From contig JAGCEE010000051.1 of assembly GCA_017650795.1 (NCBI GenBank), positions 1 through 8,827 on the forward strand: a stretch of 8,827 nt of DNA, written 5' to 3'. Of the stretch, positions 1 through 5,377 are shown piece after piece. This DNA comes from Clostridia bacterium. GTDB lineage: Bacteria; Bacillota; Clostridia; Christensenellales; UBA1242. The translations under genes were made by a program, and so were the position numbers. Position 1 is the stretch's first letter. The number at the start of each line of letters is the position of its first letter. The notes under the pieces were generated by a model, which was not told the DNA's origin, searched no databases, and was given only the letters and a program-made list of their open reading frames with translations.

Positions 1-437
1 GATTGAACTAACTTATTATTTTCAAGAAATTCAACTGCAGCTTCAAAGCATTCAGTTATATGGGTAGTCCAACAATAGTTAAGTTTGCCTTCATATTCAA
101 CTCTGTACCTATATTCTACATAATCATCATCAAATTCAAGGAAGTATTTGAAACCTCTTGATTTAGCAATATCAAAGCAAGCTAGGCGGGCATAAAGACC
201 GATTTTATCTGAACCACCTTGGTCACACAAGTCTACATCTTTCTTGTAGTCATTTTTATTAAAGATAGCTAGATGTTCTTCGGGATATAATTTCTTATAA
301 TTTTCCAACTGAGGGTCATCTTCACCAACAACCAAAGCCCAATTACCATCATAATTAGTCTTTTTAAGGGTTTCAAGGGATAAAACATTTGTTGGTCTGT
401 TATAAGAAAGCACTAATAAAATAAAATCATTTCTCAT
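1..437 (-). CDS. glycosyltransferase-like protein, 3' end outside window
   Basis: The - strand frame is open from an ATG at 437 to the window edge (145 codons, C-terminus missing). The start has a good ribosome site, AAAGGAAT, a few bases upstream. The protein begins MRNDFILLVLSYNRPTNV, a beta strand followed by an S-Y-N-R-P turn, typical of the nucleotide-sugar end of GT-A folds. Residues 99-106 (FLEFDDDY) place a DDD acidic motif after a hydrophobic strand, as in metal- and UDP-sugar-binding DXD motifs. Known families with this look include phage enzymes that glycosylate modified DNA bases (TET-associated type) and GNT-I-like transferases. The exact family and acceptor cannot be read from the fragment. 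It is divergent from the genes at 598 onward. No convincing promoter of its own was found in 438-530, although a palindromic operator lies between the two units. Glycosyltransferase class is fairly likely; the DNA-modification role is inference. Confidence 0.6.
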   Translation of the reverse strand, partial: MRNDFILLVLSYNRPTNVLSLETLKKTNYDGNWALVVGEDDPQLENYKKLYPEEHLAIFNKNDYKKDVDLCDQGGSDKIGLYARLACFDIAKSRGFKYFLEFDDDYVEYRYRVEYEGKLNYCWTTHITECFEAAVEFLENNKLVQ

Positions 438-495
438 TATAATATTCCTTTTATTGGGATAAAGATAGCAACTGTTCGTTAAACTTATTTATTTG

Positions 496-511
496 GTAAA
501 AATTATTTTAC
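496..511. promoter_or_regulatory. operator copy 1 of 16-bp palindrome
   Basis: GTAAAAATTATTTTAC is an inverted repeat with GTAAAA/TTTTAC arms, followed by AA. It ends 21 bases before the -35 box of the promoter at 533. It is one of six related sites in the window. It sits between two divergent genes and could act on both. Confidence 0.6.
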
Positions 512-532
512 AATAAAAACTAGAGAATTAGC

Positions 533-561
533 TTGACAAAGGTCTGATAAATTACTATAAT
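533..561 (+). promoter_or_regulatory. sigma70-type promoter for 598-1265
   Basis: TTGACA (533-538), a 17-base spacer and TATAAT (556-561) match the consensus perfectly. The predicted transcription start is near 568, giving a leader of about 30 bases that contains the Shine-Dalgarno site of the gene at 598. Confidence 0.85.
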
Positions 562-597
562 CTTAGACAACAACAATAATCAAATGAGGTTTAACTG

Positions 598-822
598 ATG
601 AATATTATAAACTGCTTGTCACTTATTGATGAAAAGGGTAATGTATTGGGTTACTTTGGTGGATATGACACTGAAGACAAGCCAATTCTTGTTACAAAGG
701 ATGAACTTGACAAGATTAAGCAATTTCCTACTGTAAGTGATGCTTTTGATTATTTGCACCAGAATCAACTTAAATTGCCGCATTATGTGGTAAATGGGCT
801 ATATGTAGCTCCAAAGGGGTAA
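598..822 (+). CDS. small protein of unknown function (74 aa)
   Basis: This is a short protein that I do not recognise. The ATG at 598 is preceded by TGAGGT about ten bases upstream and lies about 30 bases after the predicted start of transcription from a perfect promoter, so the start is well supported. The sequence has a hydrophobic N-terminal strand (NIINCLSLID), then a G-N-V-L-G-Y-F-G-G turn, a charged middle, and a T-V-S-D-A-F-D-Y-L helix. There is no signal peptide, membrane segment or obvious catalytic motif. It is the first gene of a two-gene unit: the next start follows its stop by two bases, so the pair is almost certainly co-transcribed and translationally linked. Coding is likely; function is unknown. 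Confidence 0.8.
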   Translation: MNIINCLSLIDEKGNVLGYFGGYDTEDKPILVTKDELDKIKQFPTVSDAFDYLHQNQLKLPHYVVNGLYVAPKG

Positions 823-824
823 CT

Positions 825-1265
825 ATGAATAATACTTTTACTGAAGGTATTGAACGATTCAAGAAGGTTGTTGACTTTATGGGATTGTATGTCCCTGAAG
901 ATGAACAAATGCTGATTGACCAGAATATGTTGGAAGAAGCCGATGAATATGGTGATTATCCAGCAGTACATGCTTATGTTAATAAGGAATGTTATGAAGG
1001 TCAGCGAGGATTCTTGCTTGCTTGTCAAGATGAAGCTGTCTATATGTGTTTAGAAGCACAGTATGATGGTGAAAACTTGTATTGTGAAGGAAGTGTACCA
1101 AGTTGGACTTATTCCGATGAAATGTTGATTCAGCATTTGGGTGATATGGTCAAGGAATATAAGAAAGACCTTGTAAAGAGACGCAAGCGAGATATTCTTA
1201 TGGACTTTGAACCTGACTTGTTTGAAGAAAACCATAAGAAGAAGGAAGAAGAAGATGAAGATTAA
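825..1265 (+). CDS. acidic protein of unknown function (146 aa)
   Basis: This is a soluble, strongly acidic protein that I cannot assign. The ATG at 825 follows the stop of the upstream gene by two bases. Its ribosome site, AAAGGGGT (814-821), lies inside the end of that gene, which indicates coupled translation. The N-terminal half is helical and acidic (ERFKKVVDFMGLY, EDEQMLIDQNMLEEADEYGDY). The middle carries four cysteines (around residues 65-89) without a recognisable zinc-finger spacing. The last about 35 residues are a highly charged helix with a basic cluster (KRRKR) followed by an acid-lysine tail ending EEEDED. No membrane segment or known motif is seen. The next control module starts within 30 bases of its stop, and no terminator hairpin is visible between. 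Confidence 0.85.
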   Translation: MNNTFTEGIERFKKVVDFMGLYVPEDEQMLIDQNMLEEADEYGDYPAVHAYVNKECYEGQRGFLLACQDEAVYMCLEAQYDGENLYCEGSVPSWTYSDEMLIQHLGDMVKEYKKDLVKRRKRDILMDFEPDLFEENHKKKEEEDED

Positions 1266-1291
1266 GGGTGGTTCACTAGAAACCGAAAATT

Positions 1292-1307
1292 GTTAAAGAA
1301 ATTTTAC
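1292..1307. promoter_or_regulatory. operator copy 2 of 16-bp palindrome
   Basis: GTTAAAGAAATTTTAC is flanked by TT and AA and matches the GTAAA-N6-TTTAC pattern with one arm mismatch. Exactly 12 bases separate it from the -35 box at 1320, the same distance as for copy 3. Confidence 0.6.
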
Positions 1308-1319
1308 AAAGGAAATGTA

Positions 1320-1348
1320 TTGACAAACCTAAAAGAACATTTTAAACT
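1320..1348 (+). promoter_or_regulatory. sigma70-type promoter for 1379 gene
   Basis: TTGACA (1320-1325), a 17-base spacer and TAAACT (1343-1348). The -10 box matches four of six consensus positions. The predicted start near 1355 leaves a leader of about 24 bases containing the ribosome site AAGAGGT. Confidence 0.7.
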
Positions 1349-1378
1349 TTGACCCAACTTTTTACAAGAGGTAAAAAT

Positions 1379-1513
1379 ATGGCAACTAAAGATGAATCTA
1401 AAGAAGTAGTATCTACTGAAGAAGTTAAATCACCGGAAGTATTTTCTTCAAAAGAAGAATTTATGGACGAAGCACCATATTTGGAACTTGCGATGCAGTT
1501 CTTAGGAATGTAA
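1379..1513 (+). CDS. acidic small protein between control modules (44 aa)
   Basis: ATG at 1379 follows CAAGAGGT at a normal distance and lies just downstream of its own promoter. The frame runs 44 codons to TAA (1511-1513). The protein starts MATKDESKEVVSTEEVKS and is rich in Glu, Lys and Ser, so probably disordered for about 28 residues. It ends in a more hydrophobic helix, APYLELAMQFLGM. No domain is recognised. Its stop codon lies inside the next operator (1510-1525), so gene and control site overlap. Its position directly upstream of the ATPase, under a nearly identical control module, suggests a partner, adaptor or regulator of the ATPase-VWA pair; this is inference from position only. 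Dedicated promoter, ribosome site and clean termination make it a credible gene despite its length. Confidence 0.65.
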   Translation: MATKDESKEVVSTEEVKSPEVFSSKEEFMDEAPYLELAMQFLGM

Positions 1514-1525
1514 AGAAGAATTTAC
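1510..1525. promoter_or_regulatory. operator copy 3 of 16-bp palindrome
   Basis: GTAAAGAAGAATTTAC is followed by AA. It begins on the last base of the final sense codon of the 44-residue gene, so it overlaps that gene's stop codon. Twelve bases separate it from the -35 box at 1538. Confidence 0.6.
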
Positions 1526-1537
1526 AAACGAAACCTA

Positions 1538-1566
1538 TTGACAAGATTTTAAAAAGAAATTAGAAT
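1538..1566 (+). promoter_or_regulatory. sigma70-type promoter for the AAA+ ATPase gene
   Basis: TTGACA (1538-1543), a 17-base spacer and TAGAAT (1561-1566), five of six in the -10 box. The predicted start is near 1573, giving a leader of about 45 bases before the ATG at 1618. The surrounding sequence closely resembles the promoter module at 1292-1360. Confidence 0.75.
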
Positions 1567-1617
1567 TTTGCCCAATAAATTTTTATCAACCAAAAAACAA
1601 AAAGGAAACAATATACT

Positions 1618-2787
1618 ATGAATATTGAAACACTGAAGAAAGTAATGGCAGCAACCCCTAACACCCACACCCTTATGCTCAAGGGTTCACACGGACTTGG
1701 TAAGACCGAAGTTGTTCGTGAAGTAGCTAAGGAAATTTGGCACCAGGAATGTATTGAGTTCCAGGCATCACAGATTTCCGATGTTGGTGACTTGATTGGT
1801 CTTCCACGAATCAACCCTGAAACCAAGCACACCGAGTTCGTTCCTCCATATTGGTACAAGACCGATATTAAGGGTGACCCGCTCCCAGTTACTTTGTTCT
1901 TTGATGAAATGAACCGCGGTACCACACTTGTTACCAATGCTATGATGCAGTTGGCTCTTGACCACCGTATCTTGAATTTCAAGTTGGCTCCAGGTTCCCA
2001 CATTGTTTGTGCTATCAATCCGGGCGATGATGGTAACTATGATGTAGAAGAATTTGATGCGGCTAAACTTGACCGTTTCGTAATCTATCCTTTCACTCCA
2101 ACCGCTCAGGAATGGATTGATTGGGCTATTGAACACCACGTCAATAGCTTGGTAACTGGTTACATTTCCCAGTACTCTAGCGACCTTGACCCATATTCCA
2201 ATAGCTCCAATGCTAAGACCGCCGGCAATTCCTTTGATGGTATTCTTCCATCCCGTCGTTCTTGGACTCACTTTGCTCAGTTCCTTGATAGTGGTATTGA
2301 AGCCGGCCTCTTTGAAGGTTCTAACGGCCTTGGACTTCTCCAGGAAGTTTGTGCAGGTTATGTTGGTCATGCTATTGCAGCCAAGTTTAAGACCTACTTT
2401 GCTCAGCATGGTACCGGTCTTGATGCTAAGGCTATTATGACTGCCAAGGATTTCAAGAAGGACTACGAAAAGAAGATTAAGGCTCTTTGCAAGAAGTCCA
2501 AGATTGAAGCCGTTCAGCTCGGTACCTCGGTATGCACATTCCTCCACGAAAATGAAGATAATATTGCTACCGGCACCAAGGCTAATAAGCAGGGTGAATT
2601 GATGGCTCAGAACTTCTATGATTTCCTTATGGCTCTTAGCCCGGAAATTCGTGTTGAAGTCTATACCAATGGTATTGAAACTGCACGAAAGAAGGAACAT
2701 AAGTGGGTTCGCATTATGGGTGGTGCTTGCCCAGCCTTGAAGAAGCTCTACATTGACCTGGTTGATGTTAGTGCAGACCTTCTCTAA
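1618..2787 (+). CDS. MoxR/CobS-like AAA+ ATPase (389 aa)
   Basis: An AAA+ ATPase of the MoxR/dynein-related branch (AAA_5), the kind that works as a hexameric remodeller with a VWA-domain partner. Visible motifs: Walker A GSHGLGKT (residues 23-30), the family's early signature SQISDVGDLIGLPRI (51-65), Walker B LFFDEMNR (93-100, with Asp96-Glu97), sensor-1-like CAINP (131-135) and LDRF (151-154) with a candidate arginine finger. The C-terminal 220 residues are helical and not family-specific. Start: ATG at 1618 behind AAAGGAAA. It has its own operator and promoter and two terminators after it, and the VWA partner gene follows. G and C are more frequent at third codon positions than in neighbouring orphan genes, which suggests strong expression or a different origin. 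Phage versions are often labelled CobS (cobaltochelatase), but no cobalamin gene is present here and that label is unsupported. ATPase class is very likely; target unknown. Confidence 0.92.
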   Translation: MNIETLKKVMAATPNTHTLMLKGSHGLGKTEVVREVAKEIWHQECIEFQASQISDVGDLIGLPRINPETKHTEFVPPYWYKTDIKGDPLPVTLFFDEMNRGTTLVTNAMMQLALDHRILNFKLAPGSHIVCAINPGDDGNYDVEEFDAAKLDRFVIYPFTPTAQEWIDWAIEHHVNSLVTGYISQYSSDLDPYSNSSNAKTAGNSFDGILPSRRSWTHFAQFLDSGIEAGLFEGSNGLGLLQEVCAGYVGHAIAAKFKTYFAQHGTGLDAKAIMTAKDFKKDYEKKIKALCKKSKIEAVQLGTSVCTFLHENEDNIATGTKANKQGELMAQNFYDFLMALSPEIRVEVYTNGIETARKKEHKWVRIMGGACPALKKLYIDLVDVSADLL

Positions 2788-2788
2788 T

Positions 2789-2811
2789 AAAAAGGGTTGA
2801 AAGCCCTTTTT
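2789..2811 (+). terminator. first terminator after ATPase gene
   Basis: AAAAAGGG (2789-2796) pairs with CCCTTTTT (2804-2811) around a seven-base loop, starting right after the ATPase stop codon. The U-tract is part of the stem's 3' arm. The loop and 5' arm can alternatively pair with TTTCAACC at 2828-2835. Confidence 0.65.
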
Positions 2812-2843
2812 GGATAGTGTTTAGGGTTTTCAACCATTATACC

Positions 2844-2877
2844 AAAGGGGTTGTGTAAAAGCAACCCCTTTTCTTTT
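2844..2877 (+). terminator. second, stronger terminator after ATPase gene
   Basis: AAAGGGGTTG (2844-2853) pairs perfectly with CAACCCCTTT (2862-2871) around an eight-base loop, followed by TCTTTT. This is a classical intrinsic terminator that separates the ATPase transcript from the VWA gene. Confidence 0.8.
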
Positions 2878-2910
2878 ACAAAATTAAAATTAAAATTATT
2901 TTTTGGGATT

Positions 2911-2926
2911 GTAAAGATAATTTTAC
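2911..2926. promoter_or_regulatory. operator copy 4 of 16-bp palindrome
   Basis: GTAAAGATAATTTTAC is preceded by TT. It ends 22 bases before the -35 box at 2949, one helical turn farther than copies 2 and 3 and within one base of copy 1's distance. Confidence 0.6.
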
Positions 2927-2948
2927 ACAAATCAACCAACATACAGTA

Positions 2949-2977
2949 TTGACAAATGGCTTGGATTATACTATAAT
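2949..2977 (+). promoter_or_regulatory. sigma70-type promoter for the VWA gene
   Basis: TTGACA (2949-2954), 17-base spacer, TATAAT (2972-2977): a perfect consensus. The predicted start near 2984 leaves about 29 bases of leader with AAAGAGGT (2997-3004). Confidence 0.85.
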
Positions 2978-3012
2978 TGCCATTGAAACTATTTTTAAAG
3001 AGGTTTAAAACT

Positions 3013-4575
3013 ATGTCAAATACACCTACAATGATTCCCGGTACCAATATCCCGGCTCCAGTACAACCAGCACAACAGGCTCCTACTCAGCCTTTGGTAA
3101 CTCGTAGTGGTCATACTATGACCAAAGAGGAAGCCGAAGAATATAAGAAAAAGTGGAATGAAACACTTGATAAGGCAAATAAGAATTTGGAAGATGCTGT
3201 CAAGCTAATGCAGTTTGAACCAGCTATCTTGACTTATTTTGGACTTTGTGATTTGAAGCCGGTCAAAGACCCACAGGTTACTTTGCGATTGAATTGCCGT
3301 GGAACGGGTGCAGCTATCAATATGGAATATAACCCAATGTGGGTTGTTCGCATTGAAGAAGCTTCTATTCTTGCTTATTGTATGTACTGTGAATGTTTGC
3401 GTATTGCCCTTCATCACATCACTACTCGTAAGAATTTCCCGATTGATTGCTTTAAGAAAGCTTCAGACTATATTTGCTTTGACAAGGACCAGCGTTCCGT
3501 TGTCAATGTTCACAAGCCTGAAGTACTCAAGGTAATGGACACATTCCCAACTAAGGATAAGTTCCACGAAGAAGCCAAGGGTTATAAGTTTGATAATGCC
3601 AATGACTGGTTCCTTGAAAAAGTCTTTGCCGTGCTTAATGATATTAAGCAAAAGCAGGGTGGTGGCTCTAAGATGGGTCAGCAACAGCAACAGCAGCAAG
3701 GACAAGGTAAGGGACAAGGTCAAGGACAAGGCCAGAATCAAGGTCAAGGTCAGGGTCAGGGTCAAGGACAAGGTCAGAACCAAGGTCAAGGCCAGGGACA
3801 AGGTAATGGCGGCCAGGGTCAGGGTAATAACCAAAATGGTCAGGGTTCCGGTGGAACTCGCCAAGCCCTTGAAGAATATCTTGATTCTAGCGAACAGGGT
3901 GCCGAAAAGGCAACTGAAGGTTGGGAAGAAAATACCCTCGTAGACCAAGAAATTCAAGAAATTACCCATCATATTGCCGAACAGGGCTATACTTGGGGAC
4001 AGATTAGTGGTGGCTTGCTCCAAGCTATTCTTGCAGCCAATACACCAAAGTTTGACCCTAAGACGGTTCTTCGCCGATTCAAGGCAAATACGGTAGATAA
4101 GTTCACCGAAGATACTCGTATGCGTCCTGATAGACGAAAGGCTTTTGATGTTCCTGGTAAGCGTCACAAGTTCCGTTCTCGTATCTTGATTGCTATTGAC
4201 TGTTCCGGTTCTATGGCTGATAGTGATGTGGAAAGAGGTTGTGCTATTATCAATAAGTTTGTTAAGCATGCCGATGTTTCATATTGCTTCTGGGATGGTT
4301 GTTGCGGCCCGTTCACCACACAAAAGCAAAAGTCTAGTGAATTTAGACTTGTAGGCCGTGGTTGTACCAATCCTGATTGCGTAATGGAAGCTATCAAGGA
4401 ACGCAAGGCTAAGTTTGATGGCTTGGTATTCATTACCGACTGTTACTTTGATTGGGAAAGACCAGAACATCAAGCTAACAAGGTCTTTATCATTCACACT
4501 AAAGACCACGGTGAAGTACCATCTTGGGTGAAGTATTCTTTGGATTTTGCCCAGTTGTTCTCCATTGAAGATTAA
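3013..4575 (+). CDS. VWA-domain protein with degenerate DUF2201-like N-domain (520 aa)
   Basis: The likely partner of the upstream AAA+ ATPase. I chose ATG 3013 because AAAGAGGT lies eight bases upstream; an in-frame TTG at 2977 falls in the -10 box and cannot be used from this promoter. Residues 1-30 are Pro/Gln-rich. Residues about 40-215 resemble the DUF2201 putative metallopeptidase domain: MEYNPMWV (104-111), CECLRIALHH (126-135), then A-S-D-Y at 150-153. The usual HExxH reads C-E-C-L-R, so zinc binding is probably lost. Residues 223-280 are poly-Gln and Gly-Gln repeats. Residues about 388-520 form the VWA domain with a complete MIDAS: D396-C-S398-G-S400, T452 and D476 (ITD). Such proteins give substrate or cofactor specificity to MoxR ATPases. 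CobT has a similar ATPase-linker-MIDAS layout but an acidic linker. VWA assignment is firm, DUF2201 likeness moderate, cellular role unknown. Confidence 0.9.
   Translation: MSNTPTMIPGTNIPAPVQPAQQAPTQPLVTRSGHTMTKEEAEEYKKKWNETLDKANKNLEDAVKLMQFEPAILTYFGLCDLKPVKDPQVTLRLNCRGTGAAINMEYNPMWVVRIEEASILAYCMYCECLRIALHHITTRKNFPIDCFKKASDYICFDKDQRSVVNVHKPEVLKVMDTFPTKDKFHEEAKGYKFDNANDWFLEKVFAVLNDIKQKQGGGSKMGQQQQQQQGQGKGQGQGQGQNQGQGQGQGQGQGQNQGQGQGQGNGGQGQGNNQNGQGSGGTRQALEEYLDSSEQGAEKATEGWEENTLVDQEIQEITHHIAEQGYTWGQISGGLLQAILAANTPKFDPKTVLRRFKANTVDKFTEDTRMRPDRRKAFDVPGKRHKFRSRILIAIDCSGSMADSDVERGCAIINKFVKHADVSYCFWDGCCGPFTTQKQKSSEFRLVGRGCTNPDCVMEAIKERKAKFDGLVFITDCYFDWERPEHQANKVFIIHTKDHGEVPSWVKYSLDFAQLFSIED
3679..3852 (+). 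repeat. Gln and Gly-Gln coding repeat (linker of VWA protein)
   Basis: Seven glutamines are followed by a run of Gly-Gln dipeptides with scattered Asn and Lys, encoded by hexamers such as GGTCAA, GGACAA and GGTCAG. The unit N-Q-G-Q-G-Q occurs twice, suggesting internal duplication. The tract joins the N-terminal domain to the VWA half. It is likely flexible and prone to length change by replication slippage. Confidence 0.85.
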
Positions 4576-4590
4576 CCTTTAAACCTCAGT

Positions 4591-4620
4591 GGGGAGGGCT
4601 AATAACCCTCCCCTTTCTTT
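4591..4620 (+). terminator. terminator after VWA gene, abutting next start codon
   Basis: GGGGAGGG (4591-4598) pairs perfectly with CCCTCCCC (4606-4613) around a seven-base loop, followed by TTTCTTTTATT. The T-tract runs to the ATG at 4625. Confidence 0.85.
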
Positions 4621-4624
4621 TATT

Positions 4625-5377
4625 ATGGCTGAAGAATATATCTACAAAGAAGCATTTGTAAAAGCACTAGATGAATTGAAAAACGCAGGAATAATTAAAA
4701 AGAATTATTCTGCTAATAGAGTTAGTTTGTGGGAATCACAACAAACCTATCATGATGGTACAAGGGAATATAACTACGGGAGATGCCGAGCATATTGCTT
4801 TGATAACCCTAATATTATGCCTTTTGTGCCTGAAGAATTAAAAAAATTATTAAAATATTATCATACCACAAATACTCCATTCAACATTACTGTAATCATT
4901 CCTAACGATTATAATAAGGTGAATAAAGAAATTATTTATTATAATTATTATTCTTATCGTTTTCATCATAACAATGATGCGAAAAGACCTATCTATGTTG
5001 ATTATCACTTTGATTCAAGAAGATTTGATAGAAGTGATGTTCATTTGAAGGTAATGCCTGCTATCTTTGAAGGTTATAATGCTCATCGTTACAAAACATT
5101 TACAAATGTTGAAGATGTAAAGCGAGAAATTGATAAGGATTTAGCTTCCTATAATAAGTTTATGGAAGTAGCTAAACCTTATTATACAGGCACACAGTAC
5201 GATGACTTGATGAAATTGCGAAAGGAAAAGGAGTCTGAAGTTAGTGTAGCACAACACGCACTTTGGGATAAAGAAAGAGAATTGAATCAAGTCAAGCGAG
5301 ATATTGAAGCCTTAGATGGTAAGATTAAAACCGAATTTACTAAGAAAATGTCAATAGAAGAGGATTTCAATGGCTAG
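4625..5377 (+). CDS. unknown protein with C-terminal coiled coil (250 aa)
   Basis: I do not recognise this protein. I chose ATG 4625: the frame extends upstream to a GTG at 4589, but that stretch is the terminator hairpin itself. No Shine-Dalgarno site precedes 4625, since the preceding bases are the pyrimidine T-tract; the only SD-like run, GGGGAGGG, is about 27 bases upstream and locked in the hairpin. The protein is rich in Tyr, Asn and Lys. It has a Cys-containing segment C-R-A-Y-C-F-D (54-60), a strand H-L-K-V-M-P-A-I-F-E-G-Y-N (140-152), and a heptad-like charged helix at about 192-245, likely a coiled coil. It overlaps the next gene by eight bases, so they form one unit. No promoter was found, so expression probably depends on read-through. 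Third positions are much more AT-rich than in the preceding two genes. Confidence 0.85.
   Translation: MAEEYIYKEAFVKALDELKNAGIIKKNYSANRVSLWESQQTYHDGTREYNYGRCRAYCFDNPNIMPFVPEELKKLLKYYHTTNTPFNITVIIPNDYNKVNKEIIYYNYYSYRFHHNNDAKRPIYVDYHFDSRRFDRSDVHLKVMPAIFEGYNAHRYKTFTNVEDVKREIDKDLASYNKFMEVAKPYYTGTQYDDLMKLRKEKESEVSVAQHALWDKERELNQVKRDIEALDGKIKTEFTKKMSIEEDFNG

Noticed and set aside
1768..2700. 310-codon open frame on the - strand inside the ATPase gene
   Set aside because: It is antisense to a gene with clear Walker A and B motifs, has no ribosome site, and encodes no recognisable protein. It is a by-product of the codon bias on the + strand.
2977..3012. Upstream TTG start for the VWA gene
   Set aside because: It coincides with the end of the -10 box, upstream of the predicted transcription start. 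ATG 3013 has AAAGAGGT at the right distance.
3679..3852. Tandem repeat resembling a CRISPR or minisatellite array
   Set aside because: The repeat is in frame within a coding sequence, with six-base units and no spacers.
3463..4269. 268-codon open frame on the - strand inside the VWA gene, with a long Leu-Thr repeat
   Set aside because: The Leu-Thr run is only the reverse reading of the Gly-Gln coding repeat. The + strand gene has a complete MIDAS and proper start signals.
1618..4575. Labelling the pair cobS and cobT (cobaltochelatase)
   Set aside because: The ATPase family is shared by many MoxR-type proteins, no cobalamin genes are present, and the VWA protein's N-domain and linker differ from CobT.
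4589..4624. GTG start for the gene at 4625
   Set aside because: The extension would be translated from the terminator hairpin itself and has no ribosome site.
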